64,000 bases of DNA, from assembly GCF_010500245.1 (NCBI RefSeq), contig NZ_JAAGOX010000004.1, forward strand, positions 1 to 64,000, read 5' to 3'. This DNA is from Ruegeria sp. PrR005 (GTDB taxonomy: Bacteria; Pseudomonadota; Alphaproteobacteria; Rhodobacterales; Rhodobacteraceae). Each line of letters starts with the position of its first letter. Positions within the stretch are counted from its first letter, which is position 1. The notes below the pieces were generated by a model that ran no database searches, was not told the origin of the DNA, and worked only from the letters and a program-made list of their open reading frames with translations. Shown piece after piece: positions 24,868 to 34,816 of this stretch. The translations under genes and the position numbers were made by a program.

Positions 24868-26495
24868 CCGCCGCGCGGCGCCTCTGGTCGTGGTTCGACG
24901 CGGTGGTGCTGGACCTTGGCCGGCAGATGCGCTGGTCGTTTCTGCCGCCGCTGATGGTCTATTTCGCGGCGGGCGCGCAGGGGCTGACTGCTGTTGTCGG
25001 CACGTTCTTCGTCAAGGAATACCTGGATGTCTCGGCGGCCTTCATCGCCGGGCTGGCCTTCTGGGCGGGGTTGCCCTGGGCGCTGAAGATGCCTTTGGGC
25101 CATCTGGTCGACTTGATCTGGCGCTGGAAAGCCTGGCTGATCTATCTGGGCGCGGCGCTGATCGCGGCCAGTTTCGCCATCATGTACGGGCTGGCCACCC
25201 GGGCCGATTGGATGCCGGGCATCATGTCGGTGACCGCCTGGTACGTGCTGGCGGTGATCCTGGCGCCCTGCGGTTACGTGGTTCAGGACGCGGTCGCCGA
25301 TGCCATGTCGGTCGAGGCGGTGCCGCGGCATGACGAAAGCGGCGCGCCGCTATCGGACGAGACCCAGCGCGCCCAGCACACCACCATGCAGACGCTGGGA
25401 CGGTTCGCCTTGATCGGCGGCGCCAGCGCGGTCGCCGCACTCAACATCATCCTGTTCGACGGGATCGAGACGCTGGCCCCGGCCGAGAAAGCGGCACGCT
25501 ACGGGCATATCTATGCGCTGGCGCTGCTGATACCCTGTATCTCTATCTCTGGTGTTCTGCTGGCCGGGTGGCAAAAACGGCGCACCATTGCCCGGCTGAC
25601 CGCAAGCGGGATGGACCGGGTGCGCGCGCTGGCCGCGTTCGACCCCGAGGGCGAGAAAGTGCGGCTGAACCACTGGTATTTCACCGGTGGCGCGGTCTTT
25701 GTCGCGATGACGCTGACCGTCGGGCTGATGGACTTGCCGTTTTCGCAGGAGATCGTCTTTGCCGGGTCTATGGCGATCGTGCTGACCCTGATGCGGCAAC
25801 TTGTGCGCAATCTGGATCAGGCGCATGCGCGCGCGCTGATCGGAACCGCGATCATCGTCTTCATGTTCCGCGCCATGCCGCTGAACGGCGCGGCCTCGAC
25901 CTGGTTCGATATCGACGTGTTGGGCTTTGACCAGCAATTCCTGTCGCTCTTGTATCTCATCACCTCGGTGCTGACCCTGGTGGGCATGGTGGTGCTGCGG
26001 CCCTTGATCGCCTCGCGCACCATCGCCGATATCGTGATCCTGCTGACGCTGGCGGCGGGGGTGCTGTCGCTGCCCGGTATCGGCCTCTACTACGGGGTAC
26101 ATCACTGGACCGCCGCCCTGACCGGCGGCATTGTCGATGCACGGTTCATCGCAATCGTCAACACTGCGGTGGAATCGCCGCTGGGTCAGGTGGCGATGAT
26201 CCCCATGCTGGCCTGGATCGCACGCAATGCGCCCGCCAACCTCAAGGCGACGTTCTTTGCGGTCATGGCCTCGTTCACCAACCTGGCCTTGTCGGCCTCG
26301 AGCCTTGGAACCAAGTACCTCAACCAGATCTATACCGTCACCCGCGAGGTCCGCGCCGAGGATGGGACCATAACGGTTCCGGCGGATTATTCACAACTTG
26401 GCTATCTGCTGATGACGGTGGCCGCGATCACCGTGATCGTCCCCCTGATCACCGTTTGGCTGGTACAACAGAGCCGGTTCAAGAGCCGCGACTGA
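24864..26495 (+). CDS. MFS/BT1-like membrane transporter
   Basis: The 543-residue protein has at least 12 predicted membrane helices. The first segment LPPLMVYFAAGAQGL and the following GLPWALKMPLGHLVDL resemble the folate-biopterin transporter (BT1) branch of the major facilitator superfamily, where PW-K-P-G-D is the equivalent motif. I cannot assign a substrate. Its start ATG overlaps the CNNM stop codon (ATGA), suggesting co-expression. Its last 17 bases overlap the end of the convergent DUF2254 gene. Confidence 0.78.
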   Translation: MTAARRLWSWFDAVVLDLGRQMRWSFLPPLMVYFAAGAQGLTAVVGTFFVKEYLDVSAAFIAGLAFWAGLPWALKMPLGHLVDLIWRWKAWLIYLGAALIAASFAIMYGLATRADWMPGIMSVTAWYVLAVILAPCGYVVQDAVADAMSVEAVPRHDESGAPLSDETQRAQHTTMQTLGRFALIGGASAVAALNIILFDGIETLAPAEKAARYGHIYALALLIPCISISGVLLAGWQKRRTIARLTASGMDRVRALAAFDPEGEKVRLNHWYFTGGAVFVAMTLTVGLMDLPFSQEIVFAGSMAIVLTLMRQLVRNLDQAHARALIGTAIIVFMFRAMPLNGAASTWFDIDVLGFDQQFLSLLYLITSVLTLVGMVVLRPLIASRTIADIVILLTLAAGVLSLPGIGLYYGVHHWTAALTGGIVDARFIAIVNTAVESPLGQVAMIPMLAWIARNAPANLKATFFAVMASFTNLALSASSLGTKYLNQIYTVTREVRAEDGTITVPADYSQLGYLLMTVAAITVIVPLITVWLVQQSRFKSRD

Positions 26496-27726
26496 CCCGT
26501 TCCAGCCGGTCGCGATCCTCGGCCGCGCTCAACCCTGCGATGCCCCGGGCCAGGCTGCGCGCGGCAGAGCGGCGGGCGGCCTGCGCCAGCTCGCCATCGC
26601 CGCGCGTGAGTATTGCCGCCAGCGCCCGCTGCACCGCCAGTTGCACCTCGATGTTGCCTGCCCCATCCCGCGCGATCCGGTCAAAGGTCTCGGCAAACAG
26701 CGCCTCGGGCGGCAACGGACGCAGCCAGACACGGTCGTAAGTCGGGCCGTCACCTTCAGGCTCCGCGCCCGCAAGCAGCAACAGCGAGGACAAACGGTCA
26801 ATCACGGTGATTGCGGTCGACGGATCGTTGATTCCCGGTGACAGCGCCCGGCAAGCCATGTCGCCCAATACCGACAGGCCAAACAGCGGGTCCTGAACAA
26901 AGGTGCGCGCGCCCTCGACGGCAAAGGCTCGGAGGGCGGCTTTGGCGACCTCTTCGTCCAGATTACCGATATTGAACCGGGCCAGGTCCTGCCCGTCCTG
27001 CACGTAATCGCCGACCGACACGGCGACATAGACCTGGGTCTCGGCCTGTTGAGCCAGTTCCTGCAACATCCCGGTAAAGATCTGCTGGACATATCCGGCC
27101 CGAGGCGCGCGGACCGGCTGTCCGCCTGCGGGCAAGTCCGCCCCCTCGGTCAACGCATTGGCCCCGTAACAGGGCGTCTGTGCCAGCGTCCGCAGCGACA
27201 CCGCCACGCGGCGCTCGACCTGCGCCAGGGTCTCACCAAAACTGCCCAGATCCTCCAGATGCGCGATCCAGCGGATGATCGAGACCACGATCAGGGCAAT
27301 CACCAGCAGCGTCATGGCAAAGAGCGCCACGCTCTCCTGTTCGCCGAAAATGGGCGTGCGCCGCAGCACCATACCCGACATGGCAAAGAGATAAGCGCCG
27401 ACAAACACCGCCAGAATCGAATGGGTGGCCGTGTCGTCCTTGAGAATCACATGTGTGCGCGGCCCCCATTGCGCCCAGGCGGCCCGATGGGCGCCGGTCA
27501 TCACCGTCAGCGAAAAGGTGGTCACCGCCAGCATGCTCGTCGCCAGCGTCGCCAGGATCGGATCAACCGCCGCCGCACCGATGCGATCAGCCAGCCCCGG
27601 CGGGATCAGATCACCCAGGAGCGCCGCCAGCGGCACCGACATCAGGCTGAGGGCGGCGATCAGGATGATGCGCACATAAAGCAGCCGCAGCATGCGCCGC
27701 AGGATATTCAGGACCTTATTTCGCAA
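26479..27726 (-). CDS. DUF2254 domain-containing membrane protein
   Basis: The 415-residue protein has an N-terminal set of about four membrane helices (VRIILIAALSLMSVPLAALLG, LATLATSMLAVTTFSLTVMT, ILAVFVGAYLFAMSGM, LFAMTLLVIALIVVSII). A soluble domain follows with RAPRAGYVQQI and LSPGINDPSTAITVIDRL, which I associate with DUF2254. The function of the family is unknown. The conserved SPGINDP stretch suggests a functional site. It is convergent with the transporter upstream and overlaps it by 17 bases. Confidence 0.85.
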   Translation of the reverse strand: MRNKVLNILRRMLRLLYVRIILIAALSLMSVPLAALLGDLIPPGLADRIGAAAVDPILATLATSMLAVTTFSLTVMTGAHRAAWAQWGPRTHVILKDDTATHSILAVFVGAYLFAMSGMVLRRTPIFGEQESVALFAMTLLVIALIVVSIIRWIAHLEDLGSFGETLAQVERRVAVSLRTLAQTPCYGANALTEGADLPAGGQPVRAPRAGYVQQIFTGMLQELAQQAETQVYVAVSVGDYVQDGQDLARFNIGNLDEEVAKAALRAFAVEGARTFVQDPLFGLSVLGDMACRALSPGINDPSTAITVIDRLSSLLLLAGAEPEGDGPTYDRVWLRPLPPEALFAETFDRIARDGAGNIEVQLAVQRALAAILTRGDGELAQAARRSAARSLARGIAGLSAAEDRDRLERVSRGS

Positions 27727-27849
27727 ATCGCCCTCTCGAAGCCATACACATTACATTTGCGACATATCCCGTCGCTGAACGACAAGAATGCACCCGGGAT
27801 CTGCCGTGACTGATGAGACAGACCTGTGCCCAGACTAACGGAGAGTGAA

Positions 27850-30258
27850 ATGAAAACCACCACCCGAGTGGCCGTCATCGGCGGCGGCGTTGTCGGCTGT
27901 TCCGTCCTGTATCACCTGACCAAGCTCGGCTGGTCGGATGTGATGCTGCTGGAGCGCTCGGAGCTGACCTCGGGCTCGACCTGGCACGCGGCGGGTGGGT
28001 TTCACACGCTGAACGGTGATACCAACATGGCCGCCCTTCAGGGCTATACCATCCGGCTGTACAAAGAGCTGGAAGAGATCACCGGCATGTCCTGCGGGCT
28101 GCACCATGTGGGCGGTATCACGCTCGCCGACAATCGCGACCGGTTCGACATGCTGCTGGCCGAACGGGCCAAACACCGATTTATGGGGCTGGAGACCGAA
28201 ATCGTCGGCCCCGAAGAGATCGCCAAGATCGCGCCCATCACCAATCTGGACGGCATCATCGGCGCGCTTTATGACCCGCTTGACGGGCATCTGGACCCGT
28301 CCGGCACTACGCATGCCTATGCCAAGGCCGCTCGCATGGGGGGCGCCACCATCGAAACGCACTGCATGGTACGCGAAACCAACCAGCGCGCGGACGGCAC
28401 CTGGGACGTGGTGACCGACAAGGGCACCATCCACGCCGAACATATCGTAAATGCCGGTGGCCTCTGGGCGCGTGAAGTGGGCGCAATGGCGGGCGTCTAT
28501 TTCCCGCTGCACCCGATGGAGCACCAGTACATCGTCACCGACGACATCCCCGAGATCTATGAACGCGGCAGCGAACACCCGCATGTGATGGACCCCGCCG
28601 GTGAAAGTTATCTGCGGCAAGAGGGGCGCGGGCTGTGCATCGGCTTTTACGAACAGCCCTGCAAACCCTGGGCAGTGGATGGCACACCCTGGACTTTCGG
28701 GCACGAACTGCTGCCCGACGACTTTGACAAAATCGAGGAAAGCATTGAATTCGCTTACAAACGTTTCCCCGTCCTGGCCCGTGCCGGGGTCAAGTCGGTC
28801 ATTCACGGCCCCTTTACCTTTGCCCCCGATGGCAACCCGCTGGTGGGGCCAGTGCCGGGAATGCGCAACTATTGGTCGGCCTGCGGTGTCATGGCAGGGT
28901 TCAGCCAGGGCGGCGGTGTTGGTCTGACGCTAGCGCAATGGATGATCGAGGGCGAGCCCGAACGCGATGTTATGGCGCTGGACGTGGCACGGTTCGGTAG
29001 CTGGATCAGCCCCGGCTATACCCGGCCCAAGGTGATCGAGAATTATCAGAAACGCTTCAGTGTCTCTTATCCCAACGAAGAACTGCCCGCCGCGCGCCCG
29101 AGCCGCACCACGCCGATGTATGATATCTTTTCCGACATGGGCGCGGTCTGGGGCCAGCAATACGGGTTGGAGGTTGTGAACTATTTCGCTCAAGACGGCG
29201 AACCCACTTATGAAACCCCCTCCTTCCGCCGCTCGGATGCGTTTGCGGCCACCGGCCGCGAGGTGCGTGGCGTGCGAGAAGGCGTCGGCATCAACGAATT
29301 GCACAATTTTGGCAAATACCTGGTGACCGGGCCACGGGCGCGGGCCTGGCTCGACCGGATCATGGCGGGCCGTATCCCGGCGCCTGGGCGGCTGTCGCTG
29401 ACACCGATGCTGAGCGCCAAGGGCAAGCTGATCGGGGATTTCACCGTTTCCTGCCTGGGCGAGACCGAGTTTCAGCTGACCGCCTCTTACGGATCGCAGG
29501 CCTATCACATCCGCTGGTTCCAGCAACATGAGGAAGACGGCGTAACCATCGAGAATATCAGCGATAAACGCAACGGGTTTCAGATTGCCGGGCCAAATGC
29601 GCGGGCGGTGCTGGCCGCCTGCACCCGCGACGACGTGGACAGCCTGCGCTTCATGGATGTGCGACGGGTGGTGGTGGGCATGACCGACTGCATCGTGCAG
29701 CGCGTCAGCTATACCGCCGATCTGGGGTACGAGATCTATTGCGATCCGATGGCGCAACGGCAGCTCTGGTGGACCCTGTGGCAGGCCGGGCAAGCGCATG
29801 GCATGGTCCCCTTTGGCATGCGCGCGATGATGAGCCTGCGGCTCGACAAGTTCTTTGGCTCGTGGATGCGTGAATTCTCGCCCGACTATACACCGGCGGA
29901 AACCGGGCTGGACCGGTTCATATCGTTCAAGAAAAATACCGATTTCATTGGCCGCGCAGCGGCGGAGGCAGAGCGGGCAGCCGGCCCCTCCCGCCGTCTC
30001 TGCGCCTTTGAGGTCGAGGCCGAAGATGCCGACGTGAACGCTTACGAGCCGATCTGGCTGGACGGCGCGGTGGTGGGTTTCTGTACCTCGGGCGGTTATT
30101 CGCACCATGCGGGCAAGTCGATCGCGCAGGGCTTCCTGCCCAGTGATCGCATCGCCGAGGGGCTGGAGGTCGAGATCGAGATCCTGGGCCAGATGCGCCG
30201 CGCGCAGGTGATCAGCCGGCCGCTCTTTGACGCGGATGGGGCGCGTATGCGCGGGTGA
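27850..30258 (+). CDS. FAD-dependent dimethylglycine/sarcosine dehydrogenase-like protein with GcvT domain
   Basis: The 802-residue fusion has an N-terminal DAO-type FAD oxidoreductase (GGGVVG at 11-16; LTSGSTWHAAGG with His46, the position of the covalent FAD His in mammalian dimethylglycine and sarcosine dehydrogenases). From about residue 430 a GcvT-like aminomethyltransferase/folate-binding half follows (LSLTPMLSAKGKLIGDFTV, FQIAGPNARAVL, YTADLGYEIY). The expected reaction is oxidative demethylation of an N-methyl amine, with the one-carbon unit passed to tetrahydrofolate. Such enzymes are common in roseobacters living on glycine betaine. The start at 27850 follows GGAG. It stands alone, so the exact substrate is open. 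Confidence 0.9.
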   Translation: MKTTTRVAVIGGGVVGCSVLYHLTKLGWSDVMLLERSELTSGSTWHAAGGFHTLNGDTNMAALQGYTIRLYKELEEITGMSCGLHHVGGITLADNRDRFDMLLAERAKHRFMGLETEIVGPEEIAKIAPITNLDGIIGALYDPLDGHLDPSGTTHAYAKAARMGGATIETHCMVRETNQRADGTWDVVTDKGTIHAEHIVNAGGLWAREVGAMAGVYFPLHPMEHQYIVTDDIPEIYERGSEHPHVMDPAGESYLRQEGRGLCIGFYEQPCKPWAVDGTPWTFGHELLPDDFDKIEESIEFAYKRFPVLARAGVKSVIHGPFTFAPDGNPLVGPVPGMRNYWSACGVMAGFSQGGGVGLTLAQWMIEGEPERDVMALDVARFGSWISPGYTRPKVIENYQKRFSVSYPNEELPAARPSRTTPMYDIFSDMGAVWGQQYGLEVVNYFAQDGEPTYETPSFRRSDAFAATGREVRGVREGVGINELHNFGKYLVTGPRARAWLDRIMAGRIPAPGRLSLTPMLSAKGKLIGDFTVSCLGETEFQLTASYGSQAYHIRWFQQHEEDGVTIENISDKRNGFQIAGPNARAVLAACTRDDVDSLRFMDVRRVVVGMTDCIVQRVSYTADLGYEIYCDPMAQRQLWWTLWQAGQAHGMVPFGMRAMMSLRLDKFFGSWMREFSPDYTPAETGLDRFISFKKNTDFIGRAAAEAERAAGPSRRLCAFEVEAEDADVNAYEPIWLDGAVVGFCTSGGYSHHAGKSIAQGFLPSDRIAEGLEVEIEILGQMRRAQVISRPLFDADGARMRG

Positions 30259-30289
30259 CAAACCCCGCGCCAGGGACCAGAGTGGCGGC

Positions 30290-30886
30290 ATGGACAAGAT
30301 ACCCATCCTCCTTCTGGCCGCGGGCCAATCTCGCCGCATGGGCGGCGCTGACAAGCTGATGCAGGAGATCGACGGTGAACCGTTGCTTCGCCGATCCGCC
30401 AGCATCGCGATGACAGCGGGACCGGTCATTGCCGCCCTGCCGCCTGCGCCCCACCCGCGTCACGGGGCGTTGGCCGGGCTGGACATCGAGATCGTCGAAG
30501 TTCCCGACGCGGCCGAGGGCATGAATGCCAGTTTGCGCCGGGCGGTTGCCGCCCTGCCGCCACAGGCCCCGGCGGCGATGGTGCTGCTCGCCGATCTACC
30601 CGACCTGACGGCACAGGATCTGTCGCATGTACTGGCCGCCATTGATTTTTCGTCGAACAATCTGGTCTGGCGCGGCGCGACCGAGGACGGCCGCCCCGGC
30701 CATCCGGTAGTGTTTCACTGCGCGCTTTTTCCGGAACTCCTGGCCCTGACAGGCGACGGCGGGGCGCAATCGGTGGCGCAGGCCTACAAGGACAGGCAGA
30801 TGCTGGTACCCCTGCCCGGCCAGAACGCCCGCACCGATCTGGACACGCCCGAAGCCTGGGCAGACTGGCGCGCCAAACGGCAATAG
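30290..30886 (+). CDS. MobA-like / molybdenum cofactor nucleotidyltransferase family protein
   Basis: The 198-residue NTP-transferase-3 protein starts with ILLLAAGQSRRMGGADKLM, the nucleotide-binding GxSxRMG-K signature, followed by MVLLADLPDLTAQDL with the metal-binding Asp. The closest types are MocA/MobA (CTP or GTP to molybdopterin) and the CoxI/XdhC-associated transferases. The end LDTPEAWADW also fits MocA-like enzymes. The start ATG is at 30290, 31 bases after the dehydrogenase stop. A role in cofactor maturation is likely, though no molybdenum hydroxylase is adjacent. Confidence 0.82.
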   Translation: MDKIPILLLAAGQSRRMGGADKLMQEIDGEPLLRRSASIAMTAGPVIAALPPAPHPRHGALAGLDIEIVEVPDAAEGMNASLRRAVAALPPQAPAAMVLLADLPDLTAQDLSHVLAAIDFSSNNLVWRGATEDGRPGHPVVFHCALFPELLALTGDGGAQSVAQAYKDRQMLVPLPGQNARTDLDTPEAWADWRAKRQ

Positions 30887-30912
30887 GCGAGGCGCGAAAA
30901 TCGCGCCCCGCC
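30886..30912. terminator. Stem-loop between convergent genes (no T run)
   Basis: GGCGAGGCGCGA and TCGCGCCCCGCC pair over 12 positions with one A-C mismatch and a three-base loop. It begins at the last base of the MobA-like gene and precedes the end of the minus-strand RTX gene. There is no T tract, so its terminator activity is uncertain. Confidence 0.4.
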
Positions 30913-30976
30913 CTGCCCGCGCGCCCCGAGACCGCGCGGTTCAAGCTGCATATTCGGGGAAGGCCGAAGCCCGATG

Positions 30977-33900
30977 TCAGATCAGCAGGCGGGCTTCGTG
31001 TTTCTTCAGCGACCGGCGCGCGGCGGCATAGGCTTCGATCCCTTCGGCGGTCTTCAGCTCGGGGAACAGCTCGAACAGCTCATTGCGTTGCGCGTTGCCA
31101 AGCCCGGCCAGCGACTGATCGCCCGGCTGGAAGCTTTCGGTCCATGCACCATCCGACAGCACCACTTCGTGCTGGTCGAACATGAAGTGGATATAGGTCA
31201 CTTCGGACATTTCCACGATGTCGACGCCATCCAGACCGATCAGGTGCTTGGCCGCGACCAGAACCTCGCGCTCTTCGAAGTAGAGCGCCGTCTTGTCGTT
31301 GGCCACAAGGATCCGGTGGTTCGGGCTGACGATCATGTCGCGTTCCGGCAGACCGCCACCCAGCGCGCCCTGACGGATCAGGACCGGGTTCAGGTGACCG
31401 GCACGGGCCAGTTCTGCGCCGGTCAGCGTGCGGGCGCCGACCCAGCGGATTTCCTGGATGCCGTTGTCGCGAGTGATCACGCGGTCGCCGACTTTCAGCT
31501 CCTCGACCAGACGCTCGCCCTTGGGGGTCGCGATCTTCGTCCCCGGGGTAAAGCAAGGCAGTATGACCGTTTCGATCTCGCTGAAGGTCGAGGTGCCGAT
31601 TTCGGCACCGCCGCCATCAAAGAAACGCACGGTCCCGGCTTCGCTGTCGGTCGGGTCGTATTCTACCGTGACCGAACCACCCGGGACACCGGCATTGGTC
31701 AGGTCCAGAACGTCCTCGTCCAGACCATCGGCATCTTCGCCGCCGATGATGACTTCGCCCAGACCGATGTTGACGAAGACGTCGTCACCGAACTGACCAG
31801 CCAGAATGTCGCCACCGTCGTCGGGATTTTCATTGCTGCCCGACAGGGTGTCGTCACCGTCGCCGCCAACAACGATGTCGCGGCCCGCGCCACCGTCAAG
31901 CGAGTCGTTGCCCGCGCCACCGTCGATGGCATCGCCACCCTCTTCGCCGTAAACGGTGTCGTCACCGGCACCGGCAAACACGACATCGGTATCGAGGCCG
32001 CTGTAGATCAGGTCGTCACCGGCACCCGCAATCACTACATCCTGTTCGTCGACAAGCGGTGGCACCGCATCGTCGTTGTCGATCATGTCGCCGTCGGGAT
32101 CGCCGGTATAACCCAGGTCGATGGTGTCGTTGCCGGATGTGCCTTCGACAACGCCATCGATGCCGCTTGGGGGTGTCGGAGCGCCGCCTGGCGGCAGAGT
32201 ACCGTAGTTGGGGTCAACCGGAAAACCTGTTCCGCCGGGATTTCCGATCACCAGAACATTCTCGATTTCCGAGAACTCGGCCGTTCCGGCAACCGACAGA
32301 TCGTCGTTGAAATAGGTGATGGTGCCGGATTCTCCGGTCGGATCGGTCTGGTCATAGCTGACAACCGCAAGACCGGTCGCAATCGCAACGTCAACGTCAT
32401 TGCCGCCCTCACCACCATAAAGCGTATCGCCGATGCCAGCGCCAATGGTGTCGCGGTCGTCGTCGCCATAGAGAACGTCGGCCTCGGTTCCGCCCAGGAT
32501 CACATCGTTGCCGGTACCGCCGTGGATCTCGTCCTCGCCATGCCGCCCAAGCAGCGTGTCGTTGCCGTCGCCGCCAACGATGCTGTCCTGGTCGATACCG
32601 CCATCGACCCAGTCATCACCGGCACCGCCCAGGATGGTGTCGTTGTCGTCCTGACCATAGATCGTGTCATTGCCATCGCCGCCATCGATGAAGTCGAGTC
32701 CGTTGGTGGTCTCGGGGTCGGCGGGACCATCGGTGCCATCGTCACGGATGTTGAGCGCATCCGGGAAGCTCGGGTCGAGGCCGCCATAAACCACGTCGTT
32801 GCCTGCGCCCGCCTGGATCGAGTCCGCGCCCTCGCCACCGACGATAAGGTCGTCGCCGTCGCCACCTTCGATGGTGTCATCGTCAAGACCGCCGTCGATC
32901 GAGTCGTTGCCAGCACCGCCAGTGATCAGGTCGGTGTCGTCACCGGTCATGATCATGTCATTGCCAGCGCCGCCGTCGACCGTGTCGCGGTCGTCGTCGA
33001 CAACCGGATCGGCCGGCACCGCGGGCAGGCCGTTATAGGACGGGAAGCCGCGGTCAGGCAGGTTGCCGGACAGGCTGCCGGTGGTGTCGATCAAGTCGTC
33101 GCCATCACCGCCGTCAACGCTGTCGCTGCCGTTGCCGCCGACAAGGGTGTCATTGCCGCCTTCGCCGATCAGCGTGTCGTCGCCGTCGCCGCCAGTCATG
33201 CTGTCGTTGCCGTCAACGCCGCTGTCTGTGTTCGGCACATCGAAATACACGTCCGAGACGCTGATCTCGCTCGGGTTCGGGCCCGCCTGACTGTGTTCGA
33301 TGGTCAGGCGCGCGACCGGACCCGGGATGGTGACCAGGATCGAGTAGTTTGCGTTGTTGGGATCGGCATAGCCGCCGTCACCGGTGGCGGTTTCATTACC
33401 GGCCACACCGTCGGTGTCGCTTTCGCTGACGTTCAACCCACCGGCAATGTTCACTGTGATCGGGTCGCCGTTCACGTCGAACGCCTGAACCGTCGCGCGA
33501 CCGTCGCCGTCGATATCGTTGATCCGGAAGGACACGTTGGTCACGGCTTCCGAGAACGCCAGCTGATAGGCACCGGTATTGGCCTGACCGTTCAGTTCAG
33601 ACTCCATCCCGCTGTCGTCGCTGGCGGTCGGGCCGTTGGTGTCGATATTACCGACGTGCTGTTCCTGGGTGGAAAACTGGGTCGTCACACCGCTATCGGC
33701 GCCCAGCACCGAGAAGGTGACATCCACACCGCCGGTGTTCTGGGTGAAGCCGCCGCTGAGATCGTCTTCGTCGTCGATCGCGCCGCCATCGTCCGGGTCG
33801 GGTGCCCGGAACCATTCGAAGACTTCGCGCGTGCTGCCACCGGCACCGCCGCCGGGCGCGCTGCTGTCGCCGATCAGCAGGTCATCACCTTCTTCACCGT

Positions 33901-34816
33901 TGACGGTGTCGCTGCCGCTGCCGGCATAGACCGTGTCGTCGCCCAGACCCGCATCGATCCGGTCGTCGCCCGCGCCGCCATCGACCACGTCGTCATCCGG
34001 GCCATGGGTCGGGTCGACCGCGTCACCGTTGTCGATCATGTCGCCTTCGGGGTCGCCGGTGTAACCCAGGTCGATGATGTCGTCTCCGGGCGTGCCGTCG
34101 ACAATACCGTTCGGTTGACCCAGGACCGGGGCATCCAGAACGCCGACATAGTCGATGCCGCCTTCGAAGTGCTGGTCGAAGTTGCCTTCCGTCGCCTCGC
34201 GGGCTCCAATGGTAAAGCTCTGTTCGGTGTCGGTGGTGACATCCAGCGTCATGCCGGTCTGGTCGCTCGAAACCAGGGTTTCGGTGCCCTGGGTCTCGTT
34301 CACGACCTTCAGGTCCAGTCCGTTCTCGGACCAGGAGTAGGTGACACTGATGACATCCCCAAGCGAGAAGACACCGGGGGTGGTGCTCAGGATCTCTTCG
34401 ATTCCGTTCGAGCGATGCAGGATTTCGACTTTGCCGTCATGGGTCACGCGCAGTTCAAAGAACCCGCTGTCAGCGCCGGGCGTCGTGCCCGCGCCGTCAT
34501 CGACATTACCCGAGTCTTCGACGCCGCGGCTGAAGACGGTCGAAGGGCCATTCGGATCGGTCCCGAACACCCGGAAGGAGCTGACGATCGTGCCCTCGTC
34601 CAGGTCGAACTGGTCGTCATCGCCATCATCGACATCCATGCGCTGGTCGGACTGACCCGTGAACATCCATCCGGCAGCGAATTGAGGGCCGTTTACCGGC
34701 GTACCATCCTGCGCGATTCCATCGTCAAGGCCCGTGTCATTTGTCTCGGCACCCGGACGGAAATCCCAAAGACCGATCAGATTGGCCGAATACGGATTGT
34801 CAAAGTTCGTCGCCAT
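30977..34816 (-). CDS. Large RTX calcium-binding protein with LamG-like and C-terminal Hint domains
   Basis: The 1279-residue acidic protein starts behind AAGGAG at 34816 and has no Sec signal, which fits type I secretion. Residues about 10-235 form a concanavalin/LamG-like domain (LIGLWDFRPGAE, FELRVTHDGKVEIL). RTX nonapeptide blocks of the GGxGxDxx type lie at about 240-320, 530-800 and 890-1000, with a beta-sandwich-like insert at 330-530. A Hint (hedgehog/intein) domain starts at Cys1088 (CFTPGTKIATPKGE) and includes VSPNHRILV, the self-splicing/cleavage fold found in many roseobacter surface proteins. The module GDD-IDLGYTGDP-GDMID occurs twice (about 243 and 893), and a YDxTD-GT-FSEIE module precedes the third RTX block and the Hint domain. 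No TolC, ABC or HlyD genes are adjacent. It is probably an extracellular adhesin or matrix protein. Confidence 0.9.
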   Translation of the reverse strand: MATNFDNPYSANLIGLWDFRPGAETNDTGLDDGIAQDGTPVNGPQFAAGWMFTGQSDQRMDVDDGDDDQFDLDEGTIVSSFRVFGTDPNGPSTVFSRGVEDSGNVDDGAGTTPGADSGFFELRVTHDGKVEILHRSNGIEEILSTTPGVFSLGDVISVTYSWSENGLDLKVVNETQGTETLVSSDQTGMTLDVTTDTEQSFTIGAREATEGNFDQHFEGGIDYVGVLDAPVLGQPNGIVDGTPGDDIIDLGYTGDPEGDMIDNGDAVDPTHGPDDDVVDGGAGDDRIDAGLGDDTVYAGSGSDTVNGEEGDDLLIGDSSAPGGGAGGSTREVFEWFRAPDPDDGGAIDDEDDLSGGFTQNTGGVDVTFSVLGADSGVTTQFSTQEQHVGNIDTNGPTASDDSGMESELNGQANTGAYQLAFSEAVTNVSFRINDIDGDGRATVQAFDVNGDPITVNIAGGLNVSESDTDGVAGNETATGDGGYADPNNANYSILVTIPGPVARLTIEHSQAGPNPSEISVSDVYFDVPNTDSGVDGNDSMTGGDGDDTLIGEGGNDTLVGGNGSDSVDGGDGDDLIDTTGSLSGNLPDRGFPSYNGLPAVPADPVVDDDRDTVDGGAGNDMIMTGDDTDLITGGAGNDSIDGGLDDDTIEGGDGDDLIVGGEGADSIQAGAGNDVVYGGLDPSFPDALNIRDDGTDGPADPETTNGLDFIDGGDGNDTIYGQDDNDTILGGAGDDWVDGGIDQDSIVGGDGNDTLLGRHGEDEIHGGTGNDVILGGTEADVLYGDDDRDTIGAGIGDTLYGGEGGNDVDVAIATGLAVVSYDQTDPTGESGTITYFNDDLSVAGTAEFSEIENVLVIGNPGGTGFPVDPNYGTLPPGGAPTPPSGIDGVVEGTSGNDTIDLGYTGDPDGDMIDNDDAVPPLVDEQDVVIAGAGDDLIYSGLDTDVVFAGAGDDTVYGEEGGDAIDGGAGNDSLDGGAGRDIVVGGDGDDTLSGSNENPDDGGDILAGQFGDDVFVNIGLGEVIIGGEDADGLDEDVLDLTNAGVPGGSVTVEYDPTDSEAGTVRFFDGGGAEIGTSTFSEIETVILPCFTPGTKIATPKGERLVEELKVGDRVITRDNGIQEIRWVGARTLTGAELARAGHLNPVLIRQGALGGGLPERDMIVSPNHRILVANDKTALYFEEREVLVAAKHLIGLDGVDIVEMSEVTYIHFMFDQHEVVLSDGAWTESFQPGDQSLAGLGNAQRNELFELFPELKTAEGIEAYAAARRSLKKHEARLLI

